64,000 nucleotides of DNA. Source: Xylaria sp. FL1777 (lineage: Eukaryota; Ascomycota; Sordariomycetes; Xylariales; Xylariaceae). Shown here in pieces: positions 1 to 10,831 of this stretch (position 1 is its first letter; every line of letters starts with the position of its first letter). A model generated the notes under the pieces. The model saw nothing but the letters and a program-made list of their open reading frames with translations, made no database searches and had not been told where the DNA came from. The translations under genes were made by a program, and so were the position numbers. Location: contig MU400570.1 of the NCBI GenBank assembly GCA_022578965.1, forward strand, positions 124,001-188,000, given 5' to 3'.

Positions 1-1358
1 TTCCTCAACTGGGATTTTTGACGGTCGTGTCAATCAACCCACAGACTGGGAAAGGCAATTACGATGGGGAGGGATTACACGATACATGGGTGTGCATGTT
101 CCTTGCAGATGGTTGTGCCTACTACAAAAACCGGCAGATGAAGGAATTAGATGAAGAACTGGGAGACTTGTACTGCATGATTATAGGTATTTATTTTTCG
201 TTGAAGGTCGCCTCTATCACATGCTCATATTCTGCAGATCGGGAGATTGAAATCATCCATCAACTTGCAGTTACAATCCTAAGCAGGGAAACGGCAATCA
301 TCGCGGCTTCTGAGGTACTTGGTGAACTCGACAGTCTCATCGCCTTGGCTACACTTTGCGGCCAAAACAAGTGGACAGCACCTAAAATGACCAACGCAAA
401 TATCATACACATCCAAGGTGGCCGTCATCCCTTACAAGAACTAGTCACGCCATCTTTCATTCCCAACGATTGCTTCTTAACTGGAGGAATGGGAAACCAT
501 ATGCGCGAAGATGACGACGCATCGTCTTCCGAGGTTGTCGATAACTTACCAGAATCGCCAAGTACAATCATTATCACAGGTCCCAATCATTCAGGGAAAA
601 GCGTCTATCTCAAACAAGTTGCAATCATTGTCTATCTGGCGCACATTGGGTGCTTCGTACCAGCCGAGCATGCTCAAATCGGCCTAACAGACCGCATCCT
701 GACACGGATCTCAACACGCGAGAGCGTGGCTCGCTCAGAAAGTGCATTTGCTATTGACCTACGGCAAGTGGCGTTTACGATGAACTTCGCAACTCGACGA
801 AGTCTGATCATCATTGACGAATTTGGAAAGGGCACAAACAGCCAAGATGGTGCAGGTCTAATGGCCGCTGCTATCACTCATTTTGCAAGCCTTGGCTCCG
901 AACGATCCAAACTTCTAGTTGCGACTCACTTTCATGAGATCCTCGACGGAGATTTTCTCCTGGAAAGTGCAGAGCTAGCCTTTGCCCATATGAAGATTCA
1001 CATAGATCTTGATACTCCAACAACAGAAGACCAAGTGACTTATTTGTATCAGTTTGCACTAGGCAGAAGTATTTCTAGCTTCGGCAGTCGTTGTGCTGCA
1101 ATGAACGGTATCGATCAAGCCATCGTGGATAGGGCGGAATCAATCATACTTCAAATTGTGCGCCACGAAGATCTAGAAATCGCGTGCTCGAAGTTATCAG
1201 AGGACGAGGCTCAGAAACTTGAGGCGGCAGAGACAGTTGCTCGAGCATTTCTTGAGGAAGACTTTATACATCCGCCAATATCGACCCCCAAATCTGAGGT
1301 TAAAACTTGGTATCGGAGCAAGCTCGAGAAAATTCTATCACTAGACGCACCTGTATAA
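1..1358 (+). CDS. MSH5: MutS-family protein MSH5, 3' part (5' end outside the window)
   Basis: C-terminal half of a meiotic MutS homologue. MSH5 pairs with MSH4 as a clamp that stabilises crossover intermediates in meiosis and does not itself repair mismatches. The frame is open from nt 3 and reads about 434 residues in two exons (to 186; 238-1358). The 51-bp intron (GTATTT...CTGCAG) joins ...CMII to DREIEII, the continuous sequence expected for the family. Visible motifs are Walker A GPNHSGKSVYLKQ, the MutS signature/Walker B region LIIIDEFGKGTNSQDG, ATHFHEIL, and the C-terminal dimerisation helices. MSH5 is preferred over MSH4 or MSH2 because of the KGNYDGEGLHDTW segment and the GKS-VYLKQ P-loop. 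The intron has no in-frame stop, so an unspliced reading stays open. Amino-terminal domains lie upstream of the window. Confidence 0.93.
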   Translation, partial: PQLGFLTVVSINPQTGKGNYDGEGLHDTWVCMFLADGCAYYKNRQMKELDEELGDLYCMIIGIYFSLKVASITCSYSADREIEIIHQLAVTILSRETAIIAASEVLGELDSLIALATLCGQNKWTAPKMTNANIIHIQGGRHPLQELVTPSFIPNDCFLTGGMGNHMREDDDASSSEVVDNLPESPSTIIITGPNHSGKSVYLKQVAIIVYLAHIGCFVPAEHAQIGLTDRILTRISTRESVARSESAFAIDLRQVAFTMNFATRRSLIIIDEFGKGTNSQDGAGLMAAAITHFASLGSERSKLLVATHFHEILDGDFLLESAELAFAHMKIHIDLDTPTTEDQVTYLYQFALGRSISSFGSRCAAMNGIDQAIVDRAESIILQIVRHEDLEIACSKLSEDEAQKLEAAETVARAFLEEDFIHPPISTPKSEVKTWYRSKLEKILSLDAPV

Positions 1359-1914
1359 AAGGGAAGTTTATAGTTCTGCTGACTGGGCTTTAGTCTGCCT
1401 CGTTAGTCACACTTCAACGAATATATAACGACTACGTAACCATGGAAATGAGTCGGGCAACGGCGTGCTGTTACTCCAGATAACATCAGTTCATGCTGTT
1501 CTTAACTTTGACTGACGACCTGGCAAAATTAGACACAATTGGAATGTAATAGATTAGCAGATCCCATATTAATAAAATAGTTTGTTAATGCGCTTGAATG
1601 CCTAGCTAGGCTGTGGTTAGCTCTTCGAAGTTTAAGTCACGGACTTGTAACCAAATTCACGCGAAAAGCGATATTGCGCCTTTGAATTTCAACCAATTCT
1701 TGTAATGTTGCGGTATCGTTAACGCTATTCTAACAGTAAATGATGATGCGCTTGCGGTCGTACACAGCGAAAATATTAGATTATCATTATGCCACGGCAT
1801 TTCCAAGTTTAGCGACTTATTATTACCTCTTCTCAGGGCAAAAAAACACGACCTAGCCTCTCATCCAACTCGAAACGGTACCATAGCTAGGTACCTAGAT
1901 AAAGACTAGTTGAG
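1359..1914. other. Intergenic, convergent 3' ends
   Basis: AT-rich spacer between the convergent MSH5 and CFEM-protein genes. No reading frame, tRNA or repeat of note. A GCTAGGTACCTAG word at about 1886-1898 belongs to the TAGGTA/TACCTA family found throughout the non-coding DNA of this window. Confidence 0.6.
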
Positions 1915-2679
1915 TTAAAAGCCCAGAGCTAGCGCAGCACCCATGGCAGCGACGATACCGAACATCGAAGCCGAGCTCGTGAGGCGGGCAGCACTGTCCT
2001 TATTGTCCGCGGAGCTAGTGGAGCTACCATGGGCCGCAGTAGACGAAGGCGTGGTGGAAGCGCCCGTCCCGGCGCCCAGCGAGCCCGTGGCCGTTGGCTG
2101 GGCGTCGTCGTCTGTCAACAGACCCGTCGTCGCAGCGCCAGTAGTGGCCGCGTCAGGGACTACCAGCGTGCCGGAGGTAGCAGGCTTCACCGTCGTGGTG
2201 GGACTGGCTGGGTTCGTCTGTGGCGAGCCGACATCGAAGGTCACGGTGAGGTCCTCGTCATTGTTGTTGCCGCCCTTGGTACTGGCGGTTGGAGTAGCCG
2301 TGGGCTTTGCAGACGTAGACGAAGTCTCGTCGGCGGTGTCGTCGGCGACGCCGCCCTTCTTCTCGGCGTCCTGCACGGCCGCCTGGGGCAGAGCGCACTG
2401 GCTCTCTAGAGGCCCGATCAGGTCCTTGGCCGTCACATCTGCTGGACACCATTGGTTCATGCAGATGACGATGTCCGATAGGATCCCGTTCGCCGCCTTG
2501 CTGCAGACGCACTTGGCGTCGAAGCACCCCGAGTTCCGCATGCACGTCGAGATGCAATCCGGGAACGCAATGGCCGCACGCTTGCTGCTGCTGCTCGCCT
2601 CCGGGGCGGCGGCGGCGTGCTGGAGGAGCGAACCCAGAAGGGTCGCGGCTACGATGACGGTGGATTGTATGGAAGGCAT
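1915..2679 (-). CDS. CFEM-domain GPI-anchored cell-surface protein
   Basis: Single-exon gene for a 254-residue secreted protein. Residues 1-24 form a signal peptide (hydrophobic, ending HAAAA). Residues about 35-95 carry a CFEM domain with exactly eight cysteines (PDC, STC, SGC, AKC, VC, IC, WC, QC) in the usual spacing. A long Ser/Thr/Ala/Pro-rich, presumably O-glycosylated stalk follows. The C-terminus ends in a small-residue site and a hydrophobic tail (MFGIVAAMGAALALGF) typical of GPI attachment. CFEM proteins sit in the plasma membrane or wall. Some bind haem/iron, others act in adhesion or appressorium development, and which applies here cannot be read from sequence. A long open frame on the opposite strand (1943-2779) is treated as a shadow because only this strand has signal, CFEM and GPI features. 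Confidence 0.93.
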   Translation of the reverse strand: MPSIQSTVIVAATLLGSLLQHAAAAPEASSSSKRAAIAFPDCISTCMRNSGCFDAKCVCSKAANGILSDIVICMNQWCPADVTAKDLIGPLESQCALPQAAVQDAEKKGGVADDTADETSSTSAKPTATPTASTKGGNNNDEDLTVTFDVGSPQTNPASPTTTVKPATSGTLVVPDAATTGAATTGLLTDDDAQPTATGSLGAGTGASTTPSSTAAHGSSTSSADNKDSAARLTSSASMFGIVAAMGAALALGF

Positions 2680-3617
2680 TTTCTCTCTTCTTTTCCTGAT
2701 GCTCGTCGTGGTGTATTATAATAATCGATGTTACTTCCCGCGTACAATTGGGATAATAATAGATCTCGTTTGTTTATAAAGAGTGTGTGGTATTATCAAA
2801 ATTGTATGTATATATCTGATATGTAAAGAATGGAACGAAGGCCGGCTTGCTAACTCTGTTGCCCTCAGACTATCGCGTAGTCAACGAATTCAAGGTAAGG
2901 AACGAATGGAGACGAGTCTGGATAGACGATGGACGATGGACGATGGAGGAGGGAATGGGAATGTCAAAGATAGCGAGGCATCTTTCGAGAACGGGATTCC
3001 CCTAGGTTAATGTATATCGCTCCCATTTCCCCTTCTGCAAATCTACTACCCAGCTGGACTACCTGTCTTCGTATTAGCGGGAAAGATTGCCAGGACATAA
3101 CGGGGGTCTTCTCATTCATTCTGAACCCAAGTGACTATGGTCTGAAACATATGCAGTAGTGAATGGGGAAACAGCCCAGGATGGTCGTAGACTGAACGGT
3201 ATTAGTTCAATGAGGATGGGCAATTTCCAAGTCGCGCCGGCGATCTCGTTGGAGGGTCCATGGCGGAAAAGACGTCACAAGCTGCCGATTTGGGCATAAC
3301 TGGGAATAGGGGGACCCCTGCGGGATTTGATTGCGGTGGCCGTGGATCTTGGCATTTCCCCCTCTCCCCGCCATCCTCATCCCATCCGCTTGTAGTGTTG
3401 TAGTGGAATGCACCCAGCAGCAAACCACAGTCCAGAAGAATGGTTTGCTACCAATACTACTCTGCGGTCCCTGCTCATTTCGACACGACGGCTCTCGGAA
3501 CCCGGCCGTCACAGACACACACTACACTACACTACATTAAACTAACAGGTGAGTAAGTAGATATGTAGGTAAAGTAATGTAGGTTGTAACATATACGACC
3601 CCCCTTTCCGATTCCCG
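2680..3617. other. Intergenic: CFEM promoter and GNAT 3' side
   Basis: Upstream region of the CFEM gene (which reads leftward) and the 3' flank of the acetyltransferase gene. It contains a short ACTAC repeat at about 3520-3535 and scattered GTAGGTA words at about 3550-3590. The small open frames here have no signal, motif or convincing splice structure. Confidence 0.55.
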
Positions 3618-4475
3618 TCACAACCCTCCCTGAAAGTACATGTTCAGCTGCTTCTCGGACGAGTTCTTGAGAGCGTTAAAAACGAGCTTGGGCTCCTCCG
3701 CTCCCCTCGCAAACCCGCAGCGCTCATATACAGATATCGCGGCGCTGTTGGCCGCGTAGACGACCACGCTGAGGACTAGAGGCCTCGCTTGTCCCCGTGC
3801 CCGGCGACGAGCCTCTTCTGTCGCCGCCTTGATCAGCGACTTGGCGAGTCCCCGTCCCCGGGCCGCGGGACTGGTGTAGACGCCGGACATTTGATAGCAC
3901 AAAGGCTCATCGCTCACGCTGTCATTGTTGTTATTGTTATTGGTATTATTATTATTATTATCATTATTGGTCGTATCACGCTGCGTCATTGCCTTGGAGA
4001 TGAACTGGTGGGGGTTGCTTGCCGGGCTGGTATTTGGCAAGGGCCCGATCAGCGAGGTCGATGCCACGACTTGGTTGCTGGTGTCCGATTGCACGGCGAC
4101 GAAGGTCGTGACTGACGGATTCCTGATACGGCCGAGCCATGTCTCCTCGTCGAACGCGATCTCGCGCGCGTACGTGGACCCAAATGCTATCCCACCTCGC
4201 AAATCAGCGTTAGTCCGTCCGTTACTGTGTGAGCTTGCGGTAGTGTAGCACAGGTGGTGCATGTACATGTTTGCTGCGTCGGCGTTGTCGTCGTCATCAC
4301 CATTGTTATTGTTGAGGTGCTACGTACCGTGTGCATCTTGTTGGAGCGATGCTAGTCTGAAGGGTCTGTACTGCTCGAGATAGAAACGGCAGCCGTTCTC
4401 GTCCGCAGGGATGACTATGATCTTATACTTGGATGTGTCGCTTGTTCCCGCAACCATCTCGTCTCTGACGGACAT
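3618..4475 (-). CDS. GNAT-family N-acetyltransferase
   Basis: Two-exon gene: exon 1 4328-4475, intron 4187-4327 (GTACGT...ATAG, branch GACTAAC), exon 2 3618-4186; 238 residues. The splice restores DAHAFGSTYAREIAFDEETW, a segment typical of fungal GNAT proteins, which fixes the start at MSVRDEMV rather than the internal Met at 4268. The acetyl-CoA pyrophosphate loop (motif A) is the RGRGLAKSLI region near residue 160, followed by NSAAISVYERCGF (motif B). The substrate is unknown. An Asn-rich low-complexity insert (DTTNND then runs of N) encoded by an imperfect trinucleotide tract at about 3919-3970 separates the two halves of the fold. It probably forms a disordered loop and may vary in length between strains. 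Confidence 0.87.
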
Positions 4476-5415
4476 CTCCGCTTGTTAATTGAGTAGAGGT
4501 GTGATCCTAATGGCTATTTTCTGCCGCGAGATCTTCAATTAGCAAACACCCGTTGAAGGTCATGGGTGTGCGCATGTGACGTCTAGTTTAGTTTGCTAGC
4601 ACTCCGAGACACCGTAGTACCAAATGTAACGATCACGAGTATATCGACTGTTGGTATTATAATCAAGTTAAAGCTCTGTTACCCTGGAGTTCAACTCTTC
4701 CTGTCTTTTATAAGCAGGTTTTCTACTTATCATGTCGGCGTCGCTGGTGAGTCAGAAAACGAAGAGTCATCTACTCTACCGACCTACTGTACCACTACTG
4801 AGATAGTACTGAGATAGGGCGGCTGGGCGGCATCTTCTTACCCTACATGGAAAGCAATCCTAGATTCTATCATATCGGACCCCAATACTCTCTACGCCTC
4901 CCTCTACGCAGTACAGCCACATTTGTAAGGAGTGGACGAAACAAATGGTCCTAAAGTTGGTTTTAAATCATGCAGCATCGTAAATATGAACATATCACAC
5001 CGCAAGATTGAGAATACGGCGTTCTCAGCCTCGTCATGGCAGACTGAAATAGGACCTCGGGAGTAGATGCTGTGACGCTATAGAATCGCTGCCATTGGAG
5101 GGCGTCAGCGTCTATGTGCCTGTAGCCGCCCGTGACGCTGGCCAAAAGCAACCCCTGCAATGCATCGTCAGGTGTTGTTAGCTGCTGCTGCACACCCAGA
5201 CAGCAGGCAGCCTGTCCGCCACCTTGACTTCAAATACAAAACATGAGTTCCTAAGAGAGGCTTTGTCTTTCTTCGTTTTATCGTTTTATTTTCTACCTGT
5301 ACACGGATTTCGAGGACTATTATATTCTGTTACCTAAACATCCATATCTAATTACCTAGATAATCTATTGACAAAACACGCTTACACTGTTGCTGCCTTG
5401 GGAGAGCCGGACGAG
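4476..5415. other. Divergent promoter region between GNAT and CorA-like genes
   Basis: Shared upstream DNA of two divergently transcribed genes, about 0.94 kb. There are no convincing exons. The CorA-like frame stays open a little upstream of the chosen ATG (to about 5368) but has no earlier in-frame ATG. Confidence 0.55.
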
Positions 5416-7499
5416 ATGGCAATGGATGAACCACTCGAGCTGCGGGACAGCTTAAACGCCATGTTCGAGGACTTCGATCTTGAAGCTGTCTTTCAACAGG
5501 CCACGCCACATGCAGAAAACATCTATAGCCAGAATTTCGTAGTAGAATTTGGTCCCGAGCGCGCGCGCATTGCCTTCGACCTCGGCTCCGCCCATATGAA
5601 GAGGCTTCTAGAGAGTGAGAGGGACCATAAACACTATCCAATTCGATGGATGTACGCCATCGCCCCAGATCCCCGTATATCATACTCTGGACATCCTGAC
5701 TAACTATGCTTCAAGAAATATATGGAATCCGAGTACGCAGAGAGAGGCTGTGGAATGTATTGGAAACCACTATGAATTCTCTGAAAGATTAGTTCGTCTT
5801 ATGTACATGTCGTCGCAACTACAGCCACCAAGTCCTCCACGCAAGGTCAAAGAGAGATCTATCCATGGCATGCATTTCAATCGCCACGCAGACGTCGAGC
5901 TCGGCATCGTCGGTAACGGCGTAAATACTCCCATGGACTCACCTCTGAGTGCCCAGTTCCAGAAAGGTTCCATTGAGTTGTTGGGATCCCTGGATGATGA
6001 CAGTATGGACCTGTATCTGCAGGTCAAGAATACTGTGAATTATTTCTCAACAGACCAGACGCAAAAAGGTGCGTGTGCTTCCTCGAAACCGCAAAAGTAG
6101 ATGCTAATACAACCGAAAGCCTTGTGTATTGGAGCTCATTGGCTGCATAAACGGCCAAAGGGGGAGCACGAATTTCACACCAAAAGCATGATGCCACCCA
6201 AACATTGGCAGTGGCTGACGATCTGCAACGACCGTATGTTCTAGCTGCCACTGGGGTGCTGTATAGTTCGATGTTAACCTCACCATCAATAGATACTGTA
6301 CTGTCAATACATGAGCAGCCGTCGTTCGAGGCTGTGCCGCCTAATGAAAACGCCGAAAACTGGAGGGCCGAAGAGCTGCGCAACATACGGGCCAACACCC
6401 TCGATGTTCTTCTGCAGCTCTCCCGGAGAGGCTTTGACCTGTACAAGCGGAAGCCCCTTTCCCTCAACTCGGTCCGGCGACCCCTCAGTAAATGGCATTC
6501 TCGCGATAAGCCAAACCTCGATAGGCAGGAGACAGGAATGACTTTTGCTTTCGGAGGCGAGCCGGTCAGCTTGGCGGACGAAGGCACCAGTAACCTGTTC
6601 TACTACTTATTTGAAGATTACGTGGCGGCTGGACCTCTAAAAACCGCCGAGAGAAAACTAGAGCATATGGTAAGTCGCGCGATGAGCGGTATGTGATACA
6701 TGAGAAGCTGACAATGAGAAAGACCAGTAAAGTACTCGAGGGTGCAGTAAGTCGTTGTGTTTTCTTCCGTTGCTAGGCTCAAATGTAGATATACTGACTA
6801 TTTAGCGCCCTCATATTCGAAGAAAGAGCATAGATATCATTCCCACCTTGCACTACCTGAGCAAAGATCTACGGGAACTGAAGCATCTGTTTGAGAACTA
6901 CAAGAATCTCATCAACAAGATCACGGCCCTCGGCAATACCGACGCGCAGGCGCCAAACGGCCATGTCGAGGACGCTCGCAGGGTCATGTTGACGGACAGT
7001 GCCCTGAGCAGGTTCAACAGGTTAGGCGATCGGCTGCAGTATCTGATGCTGAACTCGATCGAAGGATACCTCATGGAGATCAGCGCGCTCTCGAGCACGG
7101 TAAGACAAGACAGCCAGGAGGACTGCCATTGGACACTAGCTGACAGAGCACCAGTACTTCAACCTGACGCAGCAGAGGGATTCGGAGGCGACGGCTCGGC
7201 TCACGCGCAGCGCGACGCTGCTGGCCAAGCTGAGCGTCTTCTTCCTGCCCATCAGCTTCCTGACGAGCTACTTCTCCGTGCAGGTCGAGGACCTGTACAT
7301 GTACTGGCACGGCACCGACTACTGGTACGCGTTCGCTGTCATCGCGAGCGTCTCCTTCGTCTCCCTCTTCTTCTTCAGCCGCCTGCTCATGTTCTTCAGC
7401 GACACCCTCGACGAGTGGGCCGTCCGCTTCATGGCCTCACTCCGCAGGCTGTGCCGCGCCATGGGGTTCAATGTCGCTGAAGACGAGGATGAGGAGTGA
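5416..7499 (+). CDS. CorA-like Mg2+/divalent cation transporter family protein (seven exons)
   Basis: Exons 5416-5651, 5716-6068, 6120-6233, 6293-6669, 6723-6746, 6806-7099 and 7155-7499 give 580 residues. The first splice restores RWINIWNPSTQRE and the third restores DHTVLSIHEQPSF, both characteristic of this fungal family. Exon 5 is only 24 nt (TSKVLEGA). Residues about 60-440 form the cytosolic CorA-like domain, with coiled helices around KDLRELKHLFENYKNLI. Two C-terminal transmembrane segments follow (LLAKLSVFFLPISFLTSYF and YAFAVIASVSFVSLFFF). The canonical CorA GMN pore motif is replaced by YFSVQVEDL, so Mg2+ selectivity should not be assumed. An acidic tail (EDEDEE) ends the protein. 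The start is the first ATG in the open frame, and a non-coding upstream exon cannot be excluded. Confidence 0.88.
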
Positions 7500-9427
7500 T
7501 GATTTTGCGCTACTGGCCTATACTTTGGAGCGGGGGCTTGGTCCGCTTCTTACTTATTTTTGGTTGACTCCTTGCTGTTTTGCGAGCTTCGTCCACTCTC
7601 TCTCCCCCTCCCTATCTTTGGATTATGGATACTACTTATAGCGACGCGGCCTTGCTTGTTTGTTGGAAAGGAGTCTTGAGGATAACATAATACTATGTAT
7701 GCAGATAGGACCCGATACTTTGGGAGTTGAGTGTATAGTATCATCTACAATTGTAATGAATATCAAAACCCCATTCACCTGTGGGCTAGATTTCATATGC
7801 GACCTGACGTGGCACTTCGGCGGTATGCAGTTCTTTCGTGGTACCTCTTTAGGCCCAAAACTTGCATTCGAGCTGCATGTACCTTATTATGAGTACGTCT
7901 ATATTTTTAGATCACCAGTTAATACAGCCACGGCGGCACCTCACCTGACATGGTTGCAAAGACTGCAGTATTATCATTGATGAGAGGATAGATTGATAGG
8001 AAGATCGGTATGAGTTGGAAACGGGCTTTGTCACTATTCATTATTCACAGTCCGAATGAGGTAAGTGGTCGCGCGACGCCGTGATACCTGATCGCGAATC
8101 GTGTGCATTCAGACCCAGAATTTAGGTAGCTTGGGTAGCTTAGGTAGTTTATTTAGCACCCAAACGCCCGTTTCGGAAACAAGGCACGCTCTGCTAGCTA
8201 CCTAGCTACATGTCTGGGAGGGTTCCCGTGTACTACCTAAGTACTAGGCACCAAGTACTTCTTCACCGACATGGACGGTTGACGCGTGTAGCGATACACT
8301 TCGAGCAGTGATACAGGCATAGGTGGCAATCTATGTAGGTATTATTATCCATTTATTTCCCCCCTTTGGAATAAAATTGATGAATTGAGCTCACCTCTAT
8401 CTCCAACTACTATAAAGCCATCACGGCTCAAAATAATTCACACCACGGAGATCAGACCCTCCCCGACGGGTTACCGGTGCCGTGGGTCCGCAGTTGAACC
8501 AGGGTCTTCTACTGATTCATATCTGCAGCTACCCCTGAAATCGACATCCTGCGTACAAAGACAATTCGCCAGTTCACGGACAGGGTGACCTACCTGACTT
8601 GCTAGCAGTAGGTAGCTCCTACCTACCTACATATGTAGGTAGGCATGCAAGGGCTGGTTGTATACTAGGACTGATAGGAAGGAACTAGCTGAGGCTCGGC
8701 ATCCTGACTATCTACCCGTAAGTAAGTACTTACGTATGTACCTAGGTAGGTAGCTAACCTCGCTGACTTTTTAGGCAGGTAGGCATTCTGCTGTTTGCTG
8801 TTTGGTGCCTTTTGCCGTCGGCAGCCGCCCGACATTGTTGATCATCGCCCTTCTTTGCATAGGGAACTTCGAAGGTCGGTTTATGACGTTGAGTCGCATC
8901 GGATATTTGAGGAGGGTCCCGACAGCCTCCAAACCGTTGATTTTTCCCACCAGAAATCTACCCATGTCCGCTATTCCTGCCTATCTGACCTGCTTAGGCA
9001 TCTGCTGTTAATACGATAGAGATACCTGTCACATGCGAGCCAGCTTTAGCCCACTTCGGTACTTGCCGCTGTGCCTCCGATAAACCTGTCTGTTCGAGGG
9101 GCATCTGCAATTTTAAGATACCCACACTCTTGGCATCAGACACAGGACAACAGACAACAAAGGCTATTGAATGCTGCCTGGGCGCTGGAGGTCGTGGCGT
9201 ACTCTGAGGGCAATCGTATAAAACCACCCTCGACCCTCGTGGCTACTTTGGATACAGTCCCTTGCTTACTCGTAGTAACGACTTTTGGGGGATACCACGA
9301 CAGCATCAACCCCTGGCCAGATCGAAGAGGAAGAAAAATACAGCACGATAATAATAACGACAACAACAACGACAACGACAACGAGCCTCAACAAGAAGGT
9401 CAAAGACGAACGTATTATTAAGACACC
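7500..9427. other. Intergenic: TAGGTA-rich region and ethanolamine kinase promoter
   Basis: No supported gene in 1.9 kb. It is notable for dense TAGGTA/TACCTA words at 8120-8160 and 8600-8760, including a perfect 22-bp palindrome (8622-8643). A run of AAC/GAC trinucleotides at about 9350-9385 lies in the probable 5' UTR of the next gene. Confidence 0.6.
8622..8643. repeat. Perfect 22-bp palindrome of TACC/GGTA units
   Basis: Eleven bases are followed by their exact reverse complement, centred on CATATG, with arms built from CCTACCTA and TAGGTAGG. A second, 12-bp palindrome (GTAAGTACTTAC) lies about 100 bp downstream. It could be a dimeric binding site or simply a product of the repeat-rich DNA. 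Confidence 0.8.
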
Positions 9428-10831
9428 ATGACCTCAGACACGCTGAACGGGGCCGCCAATGGCGACCACATCGGCAAAATCCACTACATTCCCCTGTCTT
9501 ACGACTCTACCGCCGATTCTACAAACGACGATTCCTCTGCTCGACGACTCATCCTCGCCCTACGACCCGAATGGTCAAGCTCAGATTCGAAAGTCGAATT
9601 CGTGCGCTTTACCGACGGCATTACAAACACGCTGCTCAAGGCTGTCAATCGGAAACCGGGGTTGTCCAAGGACCAGATCGACAGTGAGGCTATCTTGCTG
9701 CGAGCCTACGGCCACGGCACCGACGTCATAATAGACCGACACCGCGAGACGCAAAACCACGAGCTGCTCATGGAATATGGCCTGGCGCCGAAATTACTCG
9801 CCCGGTTTGACAATGGTATGATGTACCGTTTCATCCAGGGTAAGGTGTGCCAACCCGCCGACCTGCGAGACCCATCGATATACCTTGCCGTGGCGCGCCG
9901 CATAGCTCAGTGGCATGCTACTGTGCCTTGCCTACACGAGACGACCACGGGGAGTAATGGGGTTACAAACGGCTATCACGGTCCGTCTCTCGACCTTATT
10001 GCACCAGGCAAGCCTCCGCCGAACGTATGGACAGTTATGCAGAAATGGATAAGAGTATTGCCCACCAAGACAGATGCTCAGCGCACGAGGCAGTCTCAAC
10101 TCCAAGAACAGCTTTCATGGCTCGTTGAGAAGTTGAGCCAGCGTCCTGGGCTGGGGAAGAATGGTGTAAGTCGTTACCCCTGAGGCTCCGGAAAAACTAA
10201 TGCAAAAGACTCTATTCCCCTTTCTTTTGACCCAGATACTGATCATGATGTTATCAAATAGCTCGTTTTCGCCCACTGCGACTTATTGAGTGGAAACGTT
10301 ATCATCGAGCCAAAAGGACCGGGGACTAAGTTGAATGGGGCTGGCGATATACGTGGAGTATGCCAAGATAGCCTGCAACGACAACCCTCGGTGAGCTTCA
10401 TCGACTACGAGTATGCAACACCCTCACCCGCTGCCTTCGACATCGCAAACCACTTTGCCGAGTGGGGTGGTTTCGACTGCGACTACAGCGTGCTACCGAC
10501 GCGGGCGCAGCGGCTCGAGTTCATCCGTGCGTATATACATACCTACTTCAGCTTGGCAGAGAACTCTGAAGAAGGCGAGAGGATTGACGAGGAGTCTGAA
10601 GCTCAGAGGCTGCTCGCTGAGGTCGACATGTTCCGGGGCGTGCCGGGCTTCTACTGGGGCATATGGGCTCTTATCCAGGCCACCATATCCCACATCGACT
10701 TCGACTACGCTCAGTACGCTGAGATCCGACTGGGCGAGTACTGGGCCTGGCGAGACGCCATGGATGGATCGCACGAGGCGGCGGGAAAGGAGGTGCCTCT
10801 GCGTGAGAAGAGATGGGCACAGTTGGAGTGA
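9428..10831 (+). CDS. EKI1: Ethanolamine kinase (choline/ethanolamine kinase family)
   Basis: Phosphorylates ethanolamine with ATP, the first step of the CDP-ethanolamine (Kennedy) route to phosphatidylethanolamine, in the cytosol. Two exons (9428-10165; 10262-10831) with a 96-bp intron give 435 residues, and the join restores GKNGLVFAHCDLLSGNVI. The N-terminal lobe includes FVRFTDGITNTLLKAV (nucleotide loop) and LLMEYGLAPKLLARF. The catalytic Brenner motif is HCDLLSGN and the choline-kinase motif is FIDYEYA...AFDIANHFAEW. The last third (GFYWGIWALIQATISHIDFDY) matches ethanolamine rather than protein kinases. The start sits in a good context (CACCATGACC). Ethanolamine versus choline preference is inferred from overall similarity, not from a decisive residue. 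Confidence 0.9.

Noticed and set aside
1943..2779. 278-codon open frame on the + strand opposite the CFEM gene
   Set aside because: It is antisense to a gene with signal peptide, eight CFEM cysteines and GPI tail. The + frame is low-complexity Ala/Val and has no motif. GC-rich coding DNA often leaves such shadows.
6848..7480. 210-codon frame reading through an intron of the CorA-like gene
   Set aside because: After 7099 it leaves the true frame. Splicing 7100-7154 gives the conserved YFNLTQQRDSEAT and membrane helices instead.
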